A stretch of 64,000 nt of DNA from Glycomyces artemisiae (GTDB lineage: Bacteria > Actinomycetota > Actinomycetes > Mycobacteriales > Micromonosporaceae), in contig NZ_PVTJ01000007.1 in NCBI RefSeq assembly GCF_003002955.1, positions 306,438-370,437 of the forward strand, given 5' to 3'. This document shows, piece by piece, positions 19,626-27,373 of this stretch (the stretch's first letter is position 1; each line of letters opens with the position of its first letter). The notes under the pieces were generated by a model, which was not told the DNA's origin, did not search any database, and was given only the letters and a program-made list of their open reading frames with translations. Both the position numbers and the translations under genes were made by a program.

Positions 19626-20225
19626 TTACCGCTTCCCGAGGAGTCGGATGGCCTGCTTGAGGAGGGTGGGGACGTCCTGGCCGTCGGCGCCTTCGGCGTC
19701 GAGCTTCTCGACGGCGGTCTCCGCTTCCTTCGCGGACCAGCCGAGGGCCTGGAGGCCCTGGCTGACCTGGGTGCGCCAGCCGCCGGGGCGGCCGCCGGTC
19801 TGCTTGGGCACGCCGTGGAGGTCGACGGGGCCGATCTTGTCGGCGAGGTCGAGGACGATGCGCTCGGCGCTCTTCTTGCCGACGCCGGGGATGCGGGAGA
19901 GCGTGGCGGTGTCGCCGGTGGCGATGGCGTGGCGGATGACGTCGGGCCGGAGGGCCTCGATGGCGTCGCGGGCGATGCGCGGGCCGATCTTCTGGGCGCC
20001 CTGGAGGAGTTCGAACAGGTCGCGTTCTTCCGCGGTGTTGAAGCCGTGCAGGGTGATCGAGTCCTCGCGGACGATCGTGGAGATCGCGAGGACGGCTTCG
20101 GAGCCGACCTTGAGGTTGGCGAGGGTGTGGGCCCCGGCGTGGACGGCGTAGCCGACGCCGCCCACGTCGACGACGGCGTAGGCTTCGCCGACGGCGGCGA
20201 TGGTGCCGGTGAGCTGGGCGATCAT
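19626..20225 (-). CDS. ruvA: Holliday junction DNA-binding subunit RuvA
   Basis: The 199-residue protein has an N-terminal OB-fold (MIAQLTGTIAAV to about residue 63), two helix-hairpin-helix motifs (QKIGPRIARDAIEAL and IPGVGKKSAERIVLDL), a Gly-rich linker, and a C-terminal domain III that contacts RuvB (from about 150). Its ATG overlaps the ruvC stop codon (ATGA), and ruvB follows after 3 bases, so ruvCAB form a tight operon. Confidence 0.97.
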   Translation of the reverse strand: MIAQLTGTIAAVGEAYAVVDVGGVGYAVHAGAHTLANLKVGSEAVLAISTIVREDSITLHGFNTAEERDLFELLQGAQKIGPRIARDAIEALRPDVIRHAIATGDTATLSRIPGVGKKSAERIVLDLADKIGPVDLHGVPKQTGGRPGGWRTQVSQGLQALGWSAKEAETAVEKLDAEGADGQDVPTLLKQAIRLLGKR

Positions 20226-20767
20226 CGGGTGCGCTCCTTCGCTGCGGCGACGGCCGCGGCCTGCGAGGCGGCGGCCTCGGCGATGCGGGACTTGACGCCG
20301 CCCCTCCACAAGTGGCAGACGGCGATGGCGAGCGCGTCGGCCGCGTCGGCGGGCTTCGGGGCCTGCTTGAGGCGGAGGATGCGGGTGACCATGGTGGTGA
20401 CCTGGCGCTTGTCGGCGGTGCCGTTGCCGCACACGGCGTTCTTCACTTCGGAGGGCGTGTACGTGGCGGTGGGCAGGCCGAGGCGGGCGGCGGCGAGGAG
20501 CGCGATGCCGGAGGCCTGGGCGGTGCCGATGACGCTGGCGACGTTGTGCTGGCTGAAGACCCGTTCGACGGCGACCGCCTCGGGCCGGTGCTCGTCGAGG
20601 AGGGCGCGCAGGCCGTCGTCGAGGGCGAGGAGGCGGTCGGCAAGGCCCGCTTCGGGATCGGTGCGCACGACGCCGACGGCGATCATGGTGCCGGGCGCTC
20701 CGGGGCGCCCTTCGACGACCCCGACGCCGCAGCGGGTCAGGCCCGGGTCGATCCCCATGACGCGCAC
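20222..20767 (-). CDS. ruvC: Crossover junction endodeoxyribonuclease RuvC
   Basis: This 181-residue RNase H-fold resolvase cuts Holliday junctions. The catalytic acids are visible: Asp7 in GIDPG, Glu68 in AVERVF, and Asp141 and Asp144 in ADAADALA. The C-terminus carries an Ala/Lys-rich extension. The GTG start has AGGAGG five bases upstream. It overlaps ruvA by 4 bases and is first in the ruvCAB operon. The upstream 281-base gap is shared with a divergent MFS gene. Confidence 0.97.
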   Translation of the reverse strand: MRVMGIDPGLTRCGVGVVEGRPGAPGTMIAVGVVRTDPEAGLADRLLALDDGLRALLDEHRPEAVAVERVFSQHNVASVIGTAQASGIALLAAARLGLPTATYTPSEVKNAVCGNGTADKRQVTTMVTRILRLKQAPKPADAADALAIAVCHLWRGGVKSRIAEAAASQAAAVAAAKERTR

Positions 20768-20911
20768 GCGTTCCTCCTGTCGCTCGGCTTCGCGTCAGCT
20801 TATCCGGCCGGTCCGACGTCCGCGCGCAACCGCCACTGCGGAGGGTGTTCGAGGCGACCTGGAGCGACACCGGATGGTCGGGAATCGGACTGGTGGCCTT
20901 GCCCATAAACC

Positions 20912-20929
20912 ACTTGCCGGTCGGCAAGT
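20912..20929. promoter_or_regulatory. Palindromic operator, TetR-like
   Basis: ACTTGCCG-GT-CGGCAAGT has perfect 8-base arms around a 2-base centre. Spacing and sequence resemble operators of TetR-family repressors. It lies between the divergent ruvC and MFS genes, 121 bases before the MFS start. No TetR gene is adjacent in this window. Confidence 0.55.
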
Positions 20930-21049
20930 CACGTGATTTCGTTGTAGTCGGTCGGTAGCACCGCATCCGCCACCCATCGGCGCAACGAGGCGACCGCGGG
21001 CCCGGCCGCCTCTTCCTCCGCACCTGCGAACCACTGGTTGGGAACAACT

Positions 21050-22300
21050 GTGTCTGCTGCCGCCTTCATGCCGCCCGTCGCCGCCGACGGCCACTCCCGA
21101 CGCTTCATAGCCACCATGGTGTTCGTGCTCGGCGCCCTGTCCGCGACCGCGCCGATCGCCATCGACCTGTACCTCCCGGCCTTCCCCGCGATGGCCGAGG
21201 CCCTCGGCACCCCCGAGAGCCGCATCCAGCTCACGTTGACCGCCATGATGATCGGCATGGGCGTGGGCCAGGCCGTCGTCGGCCCGCTCTCGGACCGGTT
21301 CGGCCGCCGCAAGCCGCTGCTCATCGGCATGTCGGTGTTCACGCTCGTGTCGCTGCTGTGCGCGGTCGCCACGAGCGCCGACCTGCTCATCGCGCTGCGC
21401 TTCGTGCAGGGCCTGTCCGGCGCGGCCGGTGTCGTGGTGGCCCGCGCGGTCATCCGCGACCACTTCGCCGGGGACGACATGACCCGTTTCACGGCGAAGA
21501 TGATGTTCGTCACGATGCTCGCGCCGATGCTCGGCCCGATCGTCGGCGCCCAGCTCATCCGCTTCGGCCCGTGGCCCACGATCTTCCTGTTCATGGCGGC
21601 GCTGTCGGCGCTGTCGACGTTCCTGGTGTGGAAGTACCTGCCCGAGAGCCTTCCGGCCGAGGAGCGCCGGTCGATGACGGTGCGCGAGTTCGGGTCCACC
21701 GTGGCGACGCTGGTGCGCGACGCGCACTTCATCGCGCCCACGATCGCGGTCCTCATGAACTTCTCGATGCTGTTCACGTACGTGTCGACGTTCAGCTTCA
21801 TCTCGCAGAACGAGCTCGGGGCCTCCCCCGGGTTCTACTCGCTGCTGTTCGCGGTGGGCACGCTCGCGCTCCTGGCGGGCAACCAGGCGAACATGCTCGC
21901 CATCGACCGGACGAAGTCCTCCAGCCGCATGATCACCGGCATGGCGATCTCGCTCGGGGGCGTCGCGTTCCTGACGGTGGTGCAGCTCGTGGGCGCCGCG
22001 AACCTGTGGACGGTCCCGACAGGCATCGTCCTCATGATGTTCGGCTGCGGCGTGGTCTTCCCGAACGCCGGTGCGGCCGCGATGTCCTCGCAGCCGCCGC
22101 AGATCGCGGGCACCGCGTCGGCGTTCATGGGCGCGACCCAGATGGCCGCGGGCGGCGTCCTGCCGGCCCTGGTCACCGTCGGCGGCGTGACCCTCGCGAG
22201 CATGACGTTCGGCATCGCCGTGTACGCGGTCGCGACGGCCGCCGCGGTGGCGTGGACGATCGTCGTCTACCGCCGCGACCCGGTCCCCGGGATCGTCTAG
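21050..22300 (+). CDS. MFS drug-resistance exporter, Bcr/CflA family
   Basis: The 416-residue, 12-helix transporter starts with the Bcr/CflA-type sequence ATAPIAIDLYLPAFPAMAE in helix 1. The motif A loop GPLSDRFGRRKPLLIG is between helices 2 and 3, and motif C-like ARAVIRDHFAG lies in helices 4-5. The family expels drugs such as bicyclomycin, chloramphenicol or sulphonamides by proton antiport. The start is uncertain: GTG at 21050 has GGGA just upstream, while ATG at 21068 would also encode all helices. A TetR-like palindrome upstream suggests inducible expression. Confidence 0.88.
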   Translation: MSAAAFMPPVAADGHSRRFIATMVFVLGALSATAPIAIDLYLPAFPAMAEALGTPESRIQLTLTAMMIGMGVGQAVVGPLSDRFGRRKPLLIGMSVFTLVSLLCAVATSADLLIALRFVQGLSGAAGVVVARAVIRDHFAGDDMTRFTAKMMFVTMLAPMLGPIVGAQLIRFGPWPTIFLFMAALSALSTFLVWKYLPESLPAEERRSMTVREFGSTVATLVRDAHFIAPTIAVLMNFSMLFTYVSTFSFISQNELGASPGFYSLLFAVGTLALLAGNQANMLAIDRTKSSSRMITGMAISLGGVAFLTVVQLVGAANLWTVPTGIVLMMFGCGVVFPNAGAAAMSSQPPQIAGTASAFMGATQMAAGGVLPALVTVGGVTLASMTFGIAVYAVATAAAVAWTIVVYRRDPVPGIV

Positions 22301-22310
22301 GAGGCAAGCG

Positions 22311-22345
22311 GAAGGGGCCCGGAGCGATGCGCTCCGGGCCCCTTC
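22311..22345. terminator. Bidirectional terminator
   Basis: A 16-base stem GAAGGGGCCCGGAGCG with loop ATG lies between the MFS gene and yebC. Its core is nearly the same as the hairpin at 25793-25825. Confidence 0.85.
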
Positions 22346-22355
22346 GTGTGTCCGT

Positions 22356-23117
22356 CTACTCCTCGTCGAGCTTCGCGAGGATCTCGTCGGAGATATCGGC
22401 GTTCGTCCAAACGTTCTGGACCTCGTCGGAGTCCTCCAGGGCATCGACGACGCGGATGACCTTGCGCGCGCCCTCGACGTCGAGCTCGATGTTCGTGGAG
22501 GCCTGGAACCCGGCCTCGGCCGAGTCGTAGTCGATCCCGGCGTCCTGGAGGGCGGTGCGGACCGCGACCAGGTCGGTGGGCTCGCAGAGGACCTCGAAGC
22601 CGTCCTCGCCGAGGCCGTTGACCTCGTCGGCGCCCGCGTCGAGGACCGCCATGAGCAGGTCGTCCTCGGTGAGGCCGTCCGCGGCGGGGACCATGATGAC
22701 GCCGCGGCGGGAGAACATGTAGCCGACCGAGCCGGCCTCGCCCAGGGACCCGCCGTTGCGGGTCAGGGCCACGCGGACCTCGGCCGCGGCGCGGTTGCGG
22801 TTGTCGGTGAGGCACTCGATGAGGACCGCGACGCCGCCCGGGGCGTACCCCTCGTACATGAGGGTCTCGTAGTCGACGCCGGCGCCGTCGAGCCCGCCGC
22901 CGCGCTTGACGGCGCGGTCGATGTTGTCATTGGGGACCGAGCTCTTCTTGGCCTTCTGGATCGCGTCGAAGAGCGTCGGGTTGCCCGCGGGGTCGGCACC
23001 GCCGGTACGCGCCGCGACCTCGATGTTCTTGATCAGCTTCGCGAAGATCTTGCCCCGCTTGGCGTCGATCGCGGCCTTCTTGTGCTTGGTCGTCGCCCAC
23101 TTGGAGTGACCACTCAT
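22356..23117 (-). CDS. yebC: YebC/PmpR-family protein
   Basis: The 253-residue protein begins with the family signature [25 protein letters not shown] split around conserved basic residues, followed by a [17 protein letters not shown] motif and [14 protein letters not shown]. These proteins were described as transcriptional regulators; more recently a translation role at proline stretches has been shown for some members. The length is typical. AGGAA precedes the ATG. It sits 40 bases downstream of pdxT and upstream of ruvC, the usual actinobacterial position. Confidence 0.95.
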   Translation of the reverse strand: MSGHSKWATTKHKKAAIDAKRGKIFAKLIKNIEVAARTGGADPAGNPTLFDAIQKAKKSSVPNDNIDRAVKRGGGLDGAGVDYETLMYEGYAPGGVAVLIECLTDNRNRAAAEVRVALTRNGGSLGEAGSVGYMFSRRGVIMVPAADGLTEDDLLMAVLDAGADEVNGLGEDGFEVLCEPTDLVAVRTALQDAGIDYDSAEAGFQASTNIELDVEGARKVIRVVDALEDSDEVQNVWTNADISDEILAKLDEE

Positions 23118-23157
23118 CCCGGCGTTCCTCGTTCCTCTTGCTCGTCCGGTCCGGCTC

Positions 23158-23772
23158 TCAGCCTCGGACCATGTCCACGAAGTACTGGTGCACCCGCGCG
23201 TCGGGGGTCACCTCCGGGTGGAAGGAGGTGGCCAGGCAGGCGCCCGCACGTACCGCGACGATCCTACCGCCCGACGCATCGAGGCCTGTCTCACCGCTGT
23301 CCACCCGGGCCAGCACCTCGACCCCGTCGCCCGTCCGCTCGACCCACGGCGCGCGGATGAACACGGCCCTGAACGGGCCGCCGTCGATCCCGTCGATGCC
23401 GATCTCGGTCTCGAAGGAGTCCACTTGGCGCCCGAACGCGTTGCGGCGCACGGTCATCGGGATGACCCCGAAGGAGCGCTGGTCGGGGCGGCCGTCAAGG
23501 ACCTCGTCGGCGAGCATGATCATGCCCGCGCACGACCCGAACGCGGGCATCCCCTCGTCGAGGCGCTTCTTGACCGGGTCGAACAGGTCGAAGATGTCGA
23601 GGAGCTTGCTCATCGTGGTGGACTCCCCGCCGGGGATCACCAGGCCGTCGACCGCGTCGAGCTCGGCGGCGCGCCGCACCGGCGCGGCCTCGGCCCCCGC
23701 GGCCTCCAGGGCGCGCATGTGGTCCACCACGTCGCCTTGCAGGGCGAGCACGCCGATCCGGGGCACGGTCAT
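23158..23772 (-). CDS. pdxT: Pyridoxal 5'-phosphate synthase glutaminase subunit PdxT
   Basis: This 204-residue class I glutaminase supplies ammonia to PdxS. Visible are GVLALQGDV at the N-terminus, the PGGEST motif, the nucleophile Cys in [11 protein letters not shown], and the His-x-Glu pair in SFHPEVTPD. All three catalytic residues are present. GGAG lies before the ATG. It is separated from pdxS by a plus-strand island of four genes, so the two subunits are not in one operon here. Confidence 0.96.
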   Translation of the reverse strand: MTVPRIGVLALQGDVVDHMRALEAAGAEAAPVRRAAELDAVDGLVIPGGESTTMSKLLDIFDLFDPVKKRLDEGMPAFGSCAGMIMLADEVLDGRPDQRSFGVIPMTVRRNAFGRQVDSFETEIGIDGIDGGPFRAVFIRAPWVERTGDGVEVLARVDSGETGLDASGGRIVAVRAGACLATSFHPEVTPDARVHQYFVDMVRG

Positions 23773-23949
23773 CAGAGAACTCCAAAACTAGGCGGCGTCG
23801 GGCCGTTCAAGCGTAATGGCGGTCCGGCGGGGCGCCTAGCTGGAAGATCGCGGCTGTGACCGAAACCGGCCTGAACTCGGGTGTTGGGTGACGATCCGTT
23901 AAAGTCACCGATCGAACGTGACGCACCCCTTCATGCCCGGGAGAAAGCA

Positions 23950-24360
23950 ATGGCGAAGACCTCGAAGCGCAACCCGATGCCCCGCTCGGTGCGGGCCGCG
24001 CGGAACACGATGTGGCTGGAGGCGGCCATCGCCCTCGTCGCCGGCGGCCTCATCGTGCTCCTGCACCACTCCGCGAAGGAGTTCGTGCCGCCCGCCGCCG
24101 AGCACGACGTCTACCGCGGCGCGGTCGGCCTCGGCGCGCTCGCGGTGTTCCTGCTGCTCTCGACGCTGCTCATGCGCTTCCAGTGGCGGATCCTGTGGCT
24201 CCTGAACCTGCTCGTGCAGGCCGCCGCGCTCGTCGGGCTGGGCTGGCTGCTGTTCACCAGCGGACTGTACTGGGCGCTGTGCATCGGTCTCGCCATCGTG
24301 CCGATTACGATTCTGGGAACGCTTACCGAGCGCTTCGCCCGCCGGTGGTTCAACCACTAG
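23950..24360 (+). CDS. Small integral membrane protein
   Basis: This 136-residue protein has four predicted membrane helices (about residues 22-40, 57-74, 80-100 and 104-125), a basic N-terminus (AKTSKRNPMPRSVRAARN) and a basic C-terminal end (ERFARRWFNH). I do not recognise the family. GAGAAA lies just before the ATG at 23950; an earlier in-frame start at 23881 has no site. It is followed after 33 bases by another membrane protein gene in the same direction. Confidence 0.72.
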   Translation: MAKTSKRNPMPRSVRAARNTMWLEAAIALVAGGLIVLLHHSAKEFVPPAAEHDVYRGAVGLGALAVFLLLSTLLMRFQWRILWLLNLLVQAAALVGLGWLLFTSGLYWALCIGLAIVPITILGTLTERFARRWFNH

Positions 24361-24393
24361 GGCGACGTCCGATCCCCGTCTGAGAGGCACGAG

Positions 24394-25008
24394 ATGCTCC
24401 CCCAACCGAACTTCGGCCGCGACCGCGATCCAGGCAAGGGCGCGCCCGAGCCAGAGGGGGACGACCCGAACGCGAAGCCCAAGAAGCTCCTGCGCCTCCA
24501 GATCGCCCTGTGGGTCGAGGTCGTCAGCGCCGTCGTCGCGGGGAACATCCTCGCGTTCTACACGTTCTCGCTGCGCTCGGCGTCGGTCGCGGAGCTGACG
24601 GACGTGTACGAGAACTCGAACATGGACCTCGACCAGACCCCGGCCGAGACCGCCCAGGCCGCGCACGACTTCTACCAGTCGACGAACTTCCTCGCCTCGA
24701 ACCTCGTCATCGCGGGCTTCGCGCTCGTGGCCGCGATCGTCGCCGCGCTGTGCGCGGTCCGCCTCAAGTCCCGCCAGAAGGCCGTCCGCTGGTGGGCGGT
24801 CGGCGCCACCGCGGTCCTGTTCATCGTCGGCATGTTCATGTCCACGATCTTCGGCCTCTACGTCGGCCCGTGGGTGTTCGCCTCGATCCTGGCCCTGTGG
24901 TGGCTGTTCTCCGCCGACATCCGCTACTGGATGGACGGCAGCGCGGCCCCGGCGGCGGAGCCGCGCAAGAAGCGGCAGCAGGACGACGAAGGCGCCGACG
25001 AGGACTAG
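24394..25008 (+). CDS. Membrane protein of unknown function with acidic C-terminus
   Basis: The 204-residue protein has a Pro/Asp/Glu-rich N-terminus, a first helix at about 34-55, an extracytoplasmic loop (VYENSNMDLDQTP and on), and three further helices between about 99 and 180, ending in a charged KKRQQDDEGADED tail. It looks co-transcribed with the smaller membrane protein upstream. Its stop overlaps by four bases (CTAG) with the stop of the convergent gene at 25005. No family is recognised. Confidence 0.72.
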   Translation: MLPQPNFGRDRDPGKGAPEPEGDDPNAKPKKLLRLQIALWVEVVSAVVAGNILAFYTFSLRSASVAELTDVYENSNMDLDQTPAETAQAAHDFYQSTNFLASNLVIAGFALVAAIVAALCAVRLKSRQKAVRWWAVGATAVLFIVGMFMSTIFGLYVGPWVFASILALWWLFSADIRYWMDGSAAPAAEPRKKRQQDDEGADED

Positions 25009-25304
25009 TTCGCGGCGTCGTCGCCGTTCCCGTGCTCGCGGATGTAGTCGATGAAGGCGGCCCGGGCCAGCGGTTCGGCGCCGCCCCAGTCGCCCTTCGT
25101 GGCCTCGCGCCAGATCCCCACCAGGTCGTCGATGGCGACGCCGATCTCGGCGACGTCGGGGTCCAGGTCCTCGGCTTCGAGGGCGGTCGGGGTGTGCCGG
25201 AACAGGTCGATGAAGAACCGCCAGTCGTGGCGGTCGCGCGCCAGCGCGAAGGCGCGGCGCTGGAGGTCGGGAGTGTCGTACTGGTCCAGGTCCGTTGCGT
25301 TCAT
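25005..25304 (-). CDS. Small acidic hypothetical protein
   Basis: This 99-residue protein has a DLQRRAFALARDRHDWRFFIDLF segment rich in aromatics and charge, and an acidic second half. There is no signal or membrane helix, and I do not recognise the family. The ATG at 25304 lacks a ribosome binding site but TACGCT lies exactly 6 bases upstream, indicating a leaderless message. The stop shares the CTAG tetranucleotide with the convergent membrane protein gene. Confidence 0.65.
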   Translation of the reverse strand: MNATDLDQYDTPDLQRRAFALARDRHDWRFFIDLFRHTPTALEAEDLDPDVAEIGVAIDDLVGIWREATKGDWGGAEPLARAAFIDYIREHGNGDDAAN

Positions 25305-25352
25305 GCGCCTAGCGTAGGCGTGTCGGAGCCCGATCGGAGCCGGTCCGGTTCT

Positions 25353-25358
25353 TAGGAT
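25353..25358 (+). promoter_or_regulatory. -10 box of a leaderless promoter for the SSI-like gene
   Basis: TAGGAT ends 6 bases before the ATG at 25365. The same box and spacing are seen before the ECF41 gene at 2366. Confidence 0.55.
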
Positions 25359-25364
25359 CTGCCC

Positions 25365-25784
25365 ATGCGCAAACTCGCGGTCGGCGCCCTCGGCGCCGCA
25401 GCCTTCGCGGTGATGACTCCCGCTCCCGCACAAGCCGATCCGATCCCCGTGGACCCGGGCATCGGCAGCGGCGTCGACACCGGCTTCCTGTACCTGGAGA
25501 TCGCCCCCGAGGACGGCCCGACCGAGCGGGCGGTGCTGTCGTGCCCCGGCGGGCAGGGCCACTCGCGCGGCGAGGAGGCGTGCCTCCAGCTCACGGCCGT
25601 CGACGGGGAGATCGGCTCGCTCGAAGCGGCCGACGGGATCTGCAACAAGATGTTCGCGCCGGTGACGTTCAAGGGCTTCGGGTTCTGGGACGGGAAGTTC
25701 AAGTACTACGAGGAGACGTTCGGGAACCAGTGCGAAGGGGTCCTCGCCACGGGCGGGACGGTCTTCGACATCGTCGAGAGCTGA
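25365..25784 (+). CDS. Secreted subtilisin-inhibitor-like (SSI family) protease inhibitor
   Basis: The 139-residue precursor has a Sec signal peptide ending PAPAQA (about residue 24). The mature domain matches Streptomyces subtilisin inhibitor: ERAVLSCPGGQG with Cys, ACLQL with Cys, ICNKMFAPV with the reactive-loop Cys, FWDGKFKYYEETFGNQC, and a final TVFDI strand. The four cysteines are in the right places for the two SSI disulphides. Aligned to MCPMVYDPV of SSI, the P1 residue is Lys rather than Met, which predicts activity against trypsin-like as well as subtilisin-like proteases. Confidence 0.9.
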   Translation: MRKLAVGALGAAAFAVMTPAPAQADPIPVDPGIGSGVDTGFLYLEIAPEDGPTERAVLSCPGGQGHSRGEEACLQLTAVDGEIGSLEAADGICNKMFAPVTFKGFGFWDGKFKYYEETFGNQCEGVLATGGTVFDIVES

Positions 25785-25792
25785 TGCGGCGC

Positions 25793-25825
25793 AAAGGGCC
25801 CGGAGCGATCCGCTCCGGGCCCTTT
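25793..25825. terminator. Bidirectional terminator
   Basis: A 15-base stem AAAGGGCCCGGAGCG with loop ATC lies between the convergent SSI-like gene and pdxS, with A/T tails on both sides. Confidence 0.85.
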
Positions 25826-25833
25826 CGCATGTC

Positions 25834-26754
25834 CTACCAGCCGCGCTTGGCGAGCTTCTGCTCCTCGGAGAGGGTGTCGACGTTGATGCCGACCATGGCC
25901 TCGCCCAGGCCGCGGGAGACCTCGGCGATGATCTTCGGGTCGTCGTGGAAGGCGGTGGCCTTGACGATCGCGGCGGCGCGCTTGGCGGGGTCGCCGGACT
26001 TGAAGATGCCGGAGCCGACGAAGACGCCCTCGGCGCCGAGCTGCATCATCATGGCCGCGTCGGCGGGGGTGGCGATGCCGCCCGCGGTGAACAGCACGAC
26101 CGGGAGCTTCCCGAGCCTGGCGACCTCGGCGACGAGCTCGTAGGGGGCGCGCAGCTCCTTCGCGGCGGCGAAGAGCTCGGCCTCGTCGAGGGTCTTGAGG
26201 CGGCCGATGTCCTGGCGGATCTGGCGCATGTGGCGGGTGGCCTCGACGACGTTGCCGGTGCCGGCCTCGCCCTTGGAGCGGATCATGGCCGCGCCCTCGG
26301 CGATGCGGCGCAGGGCCTCGCCGAGGTTCGTCGCGCCGCACACGAACGGCACGTTGAACTTCCACTTGTCGATGTGGTTGGCCTCGTCGGCGGGGGTGAG
26401 GACCTCGGACTCGTCGACGTAGTCGACACCGAGGGACTCCAGCACCTGGGCCTCCACGAAGTGGCCGATGCGGGCCTTGGCCATGACCGGGATCGACACG
26501 GCCTCGATGATGCCGTCGATCATGTCGGGGTCGGACATGCGGGAGACGCCGCCCTCGGCGCGGATGTCCGCGGGGACGCGTTCGAGGGCCATGACCGCGA
26601 CGGCCCCGGCGTCCTCGGCGATCCTGGCCTGCTCGGGGGTGACGACGTCCATGATGACGCCGCCTTTCAGCATGTCGGCCATGCCGCGCTTGACGCGGGC
26701 GGTCCCGACCTCGGCCTCGGTCTTCTGGGTCTCTGACACGGTCACCGGCTCCAT
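25834..26754 (-). CDS. pdxS: Pyridoxal 5'-phosphate synthase lyase subunit PdxS
   Basis: At 306 residues this is a typical (beta/alpha)8 PdxS, which joins ribose 5-phosphate, glyceraldehyde 3-phosphate and ammonia into PLP. Conserved segments are [51 protein letters not shown] with a catalytic Lys, [13 protein letters not shown], and [14 protein letters not shown] near the end. Its partner PdxT is about 2 kb further left behind a plus-strand island. Confidence 0.97.
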   Translation of the reverse strand: MEPVTVSETQKTEAEVGTARVKRGMADMLKGGVIMDVVTPEQARIAEDAGAVAVMALERVPADIRAEGGVSRMSDPDMIDGIIEAVSIPVMAKARIGHFVEAQVLESLGVDYVDESEVLTPADEANHIDKWKFNVPFVCGATNLGEALRRIAEGAAMIRSKGEAGTGNVVEATRHMRQIRQDIGRLKTLDEAELFAAAKELRAPYELVAEVARLGKLPVVLFTAGGIATPADAAMMMQLGAEGVFVGSGIFKSGDPAKRAAAIVKATAFHDDPKIIAEVSRGLGEAMVGINVDTLSEEQKLAKRGW

Positions 26755-26850
26755 CTGGGTACATCGCGGCTAGGGGTGCTGACCTGGCCGATTCTACGCC
26801 GCGACCCGTCTCACAGGCCCCTTGATACAAACCGGTGAGGGAGTGACCGG

Positions 26851-27330
26851 TCACTGGACGGGGTCGTCGATGTCCCAGTACTGGGGGCGCGGGAGCCGGT
26901 GGTGGAGGCGCAGCAGGACGGCGACGCGCAGGGACCGGGAGGCGACGGCGTCGCGCACGAAGTCGGTGTGGATCTGCCGGGCGAGGGCGACGCGGCGGTT
27001 CGCGGATTCGAGGTCGTCGGTCCAGATCGGGTCCTGGGCGAGCTCGCGGAGGGCGCGGGTGAGGTCGTTCTCGGCGTACTCGCGCAGCTCGCGCTGGCGC
27101 TGGGTGTCGGCGGGGACGGCGACGACGGAGAGCGCGAGGGCCACGACCTCTTCGAAGCCGGGGTTGCCGACGAAGCGGAGGACGGTCTCGGCGCGGTCGT
27201 CGAGCTTGGTGAGGAGCGCGGTCTCGGCGGCGCGGGCGCGGCGGTGGAGACGCTCGACCCGCGCGACCGTCCAGGTCGCGTACGCTCCTGCGACGGCCGC
27301 GATCGTCACGAGCACGGCCAACCACCACAT
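26851..27330 (-). CDS. Single-pass membrane protein (Rv2609c N-terminal-domain-like, no NUDIX part)
   Basis: The 159-residue protein has one N-terminal helix (WWLAVLVTIAAVAGAYATW) and a charged helical cytoplasmic domain. Features are RVERLHRRARAAETALLTKLDDRA, YAENDLTRALREL, and NRRVALARQIHTDFVRDAV. The same type of domain is fused to a NUDIX hydrolase in some mycobacterial proteins next to pimA; here only this part exists. The ATG at 27330 is preceded at 7 bases by TACGAT and lacks a ribosome binding site; a nearby ATG at 27339 is the alternative. It lies 43 bases after pimA. Function unknown. Confidence 0.68.
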   Translation of the reverse strand: MWWLAVLVTIAAVAGAYATWTVARVERLHRRARAAETALLTKLDDRAETVLRFVGNPGFEEVVALALSVVAVPADTQRQRELREYAENDLTRALRELAQDPIWTDDLESANRRVALARQIHTDFVRDAVASRSLRVAVLLRLHHRLPRPQYWDIDDPVQ

Positions 27331-27373
27331 CGGGATCATCGTACGGGCATACGGCTTGGCGGGCGGGCCGGGA

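Noticed and set aside
26842..26855. Perfect palindrome AGTGACCGGTCACT
   Set aside because: It overlaps the stop of the minus-strand membrane protein gene and is only 14 bases; it could be a chance event in GC-rich DNA, so I do not call an operator.
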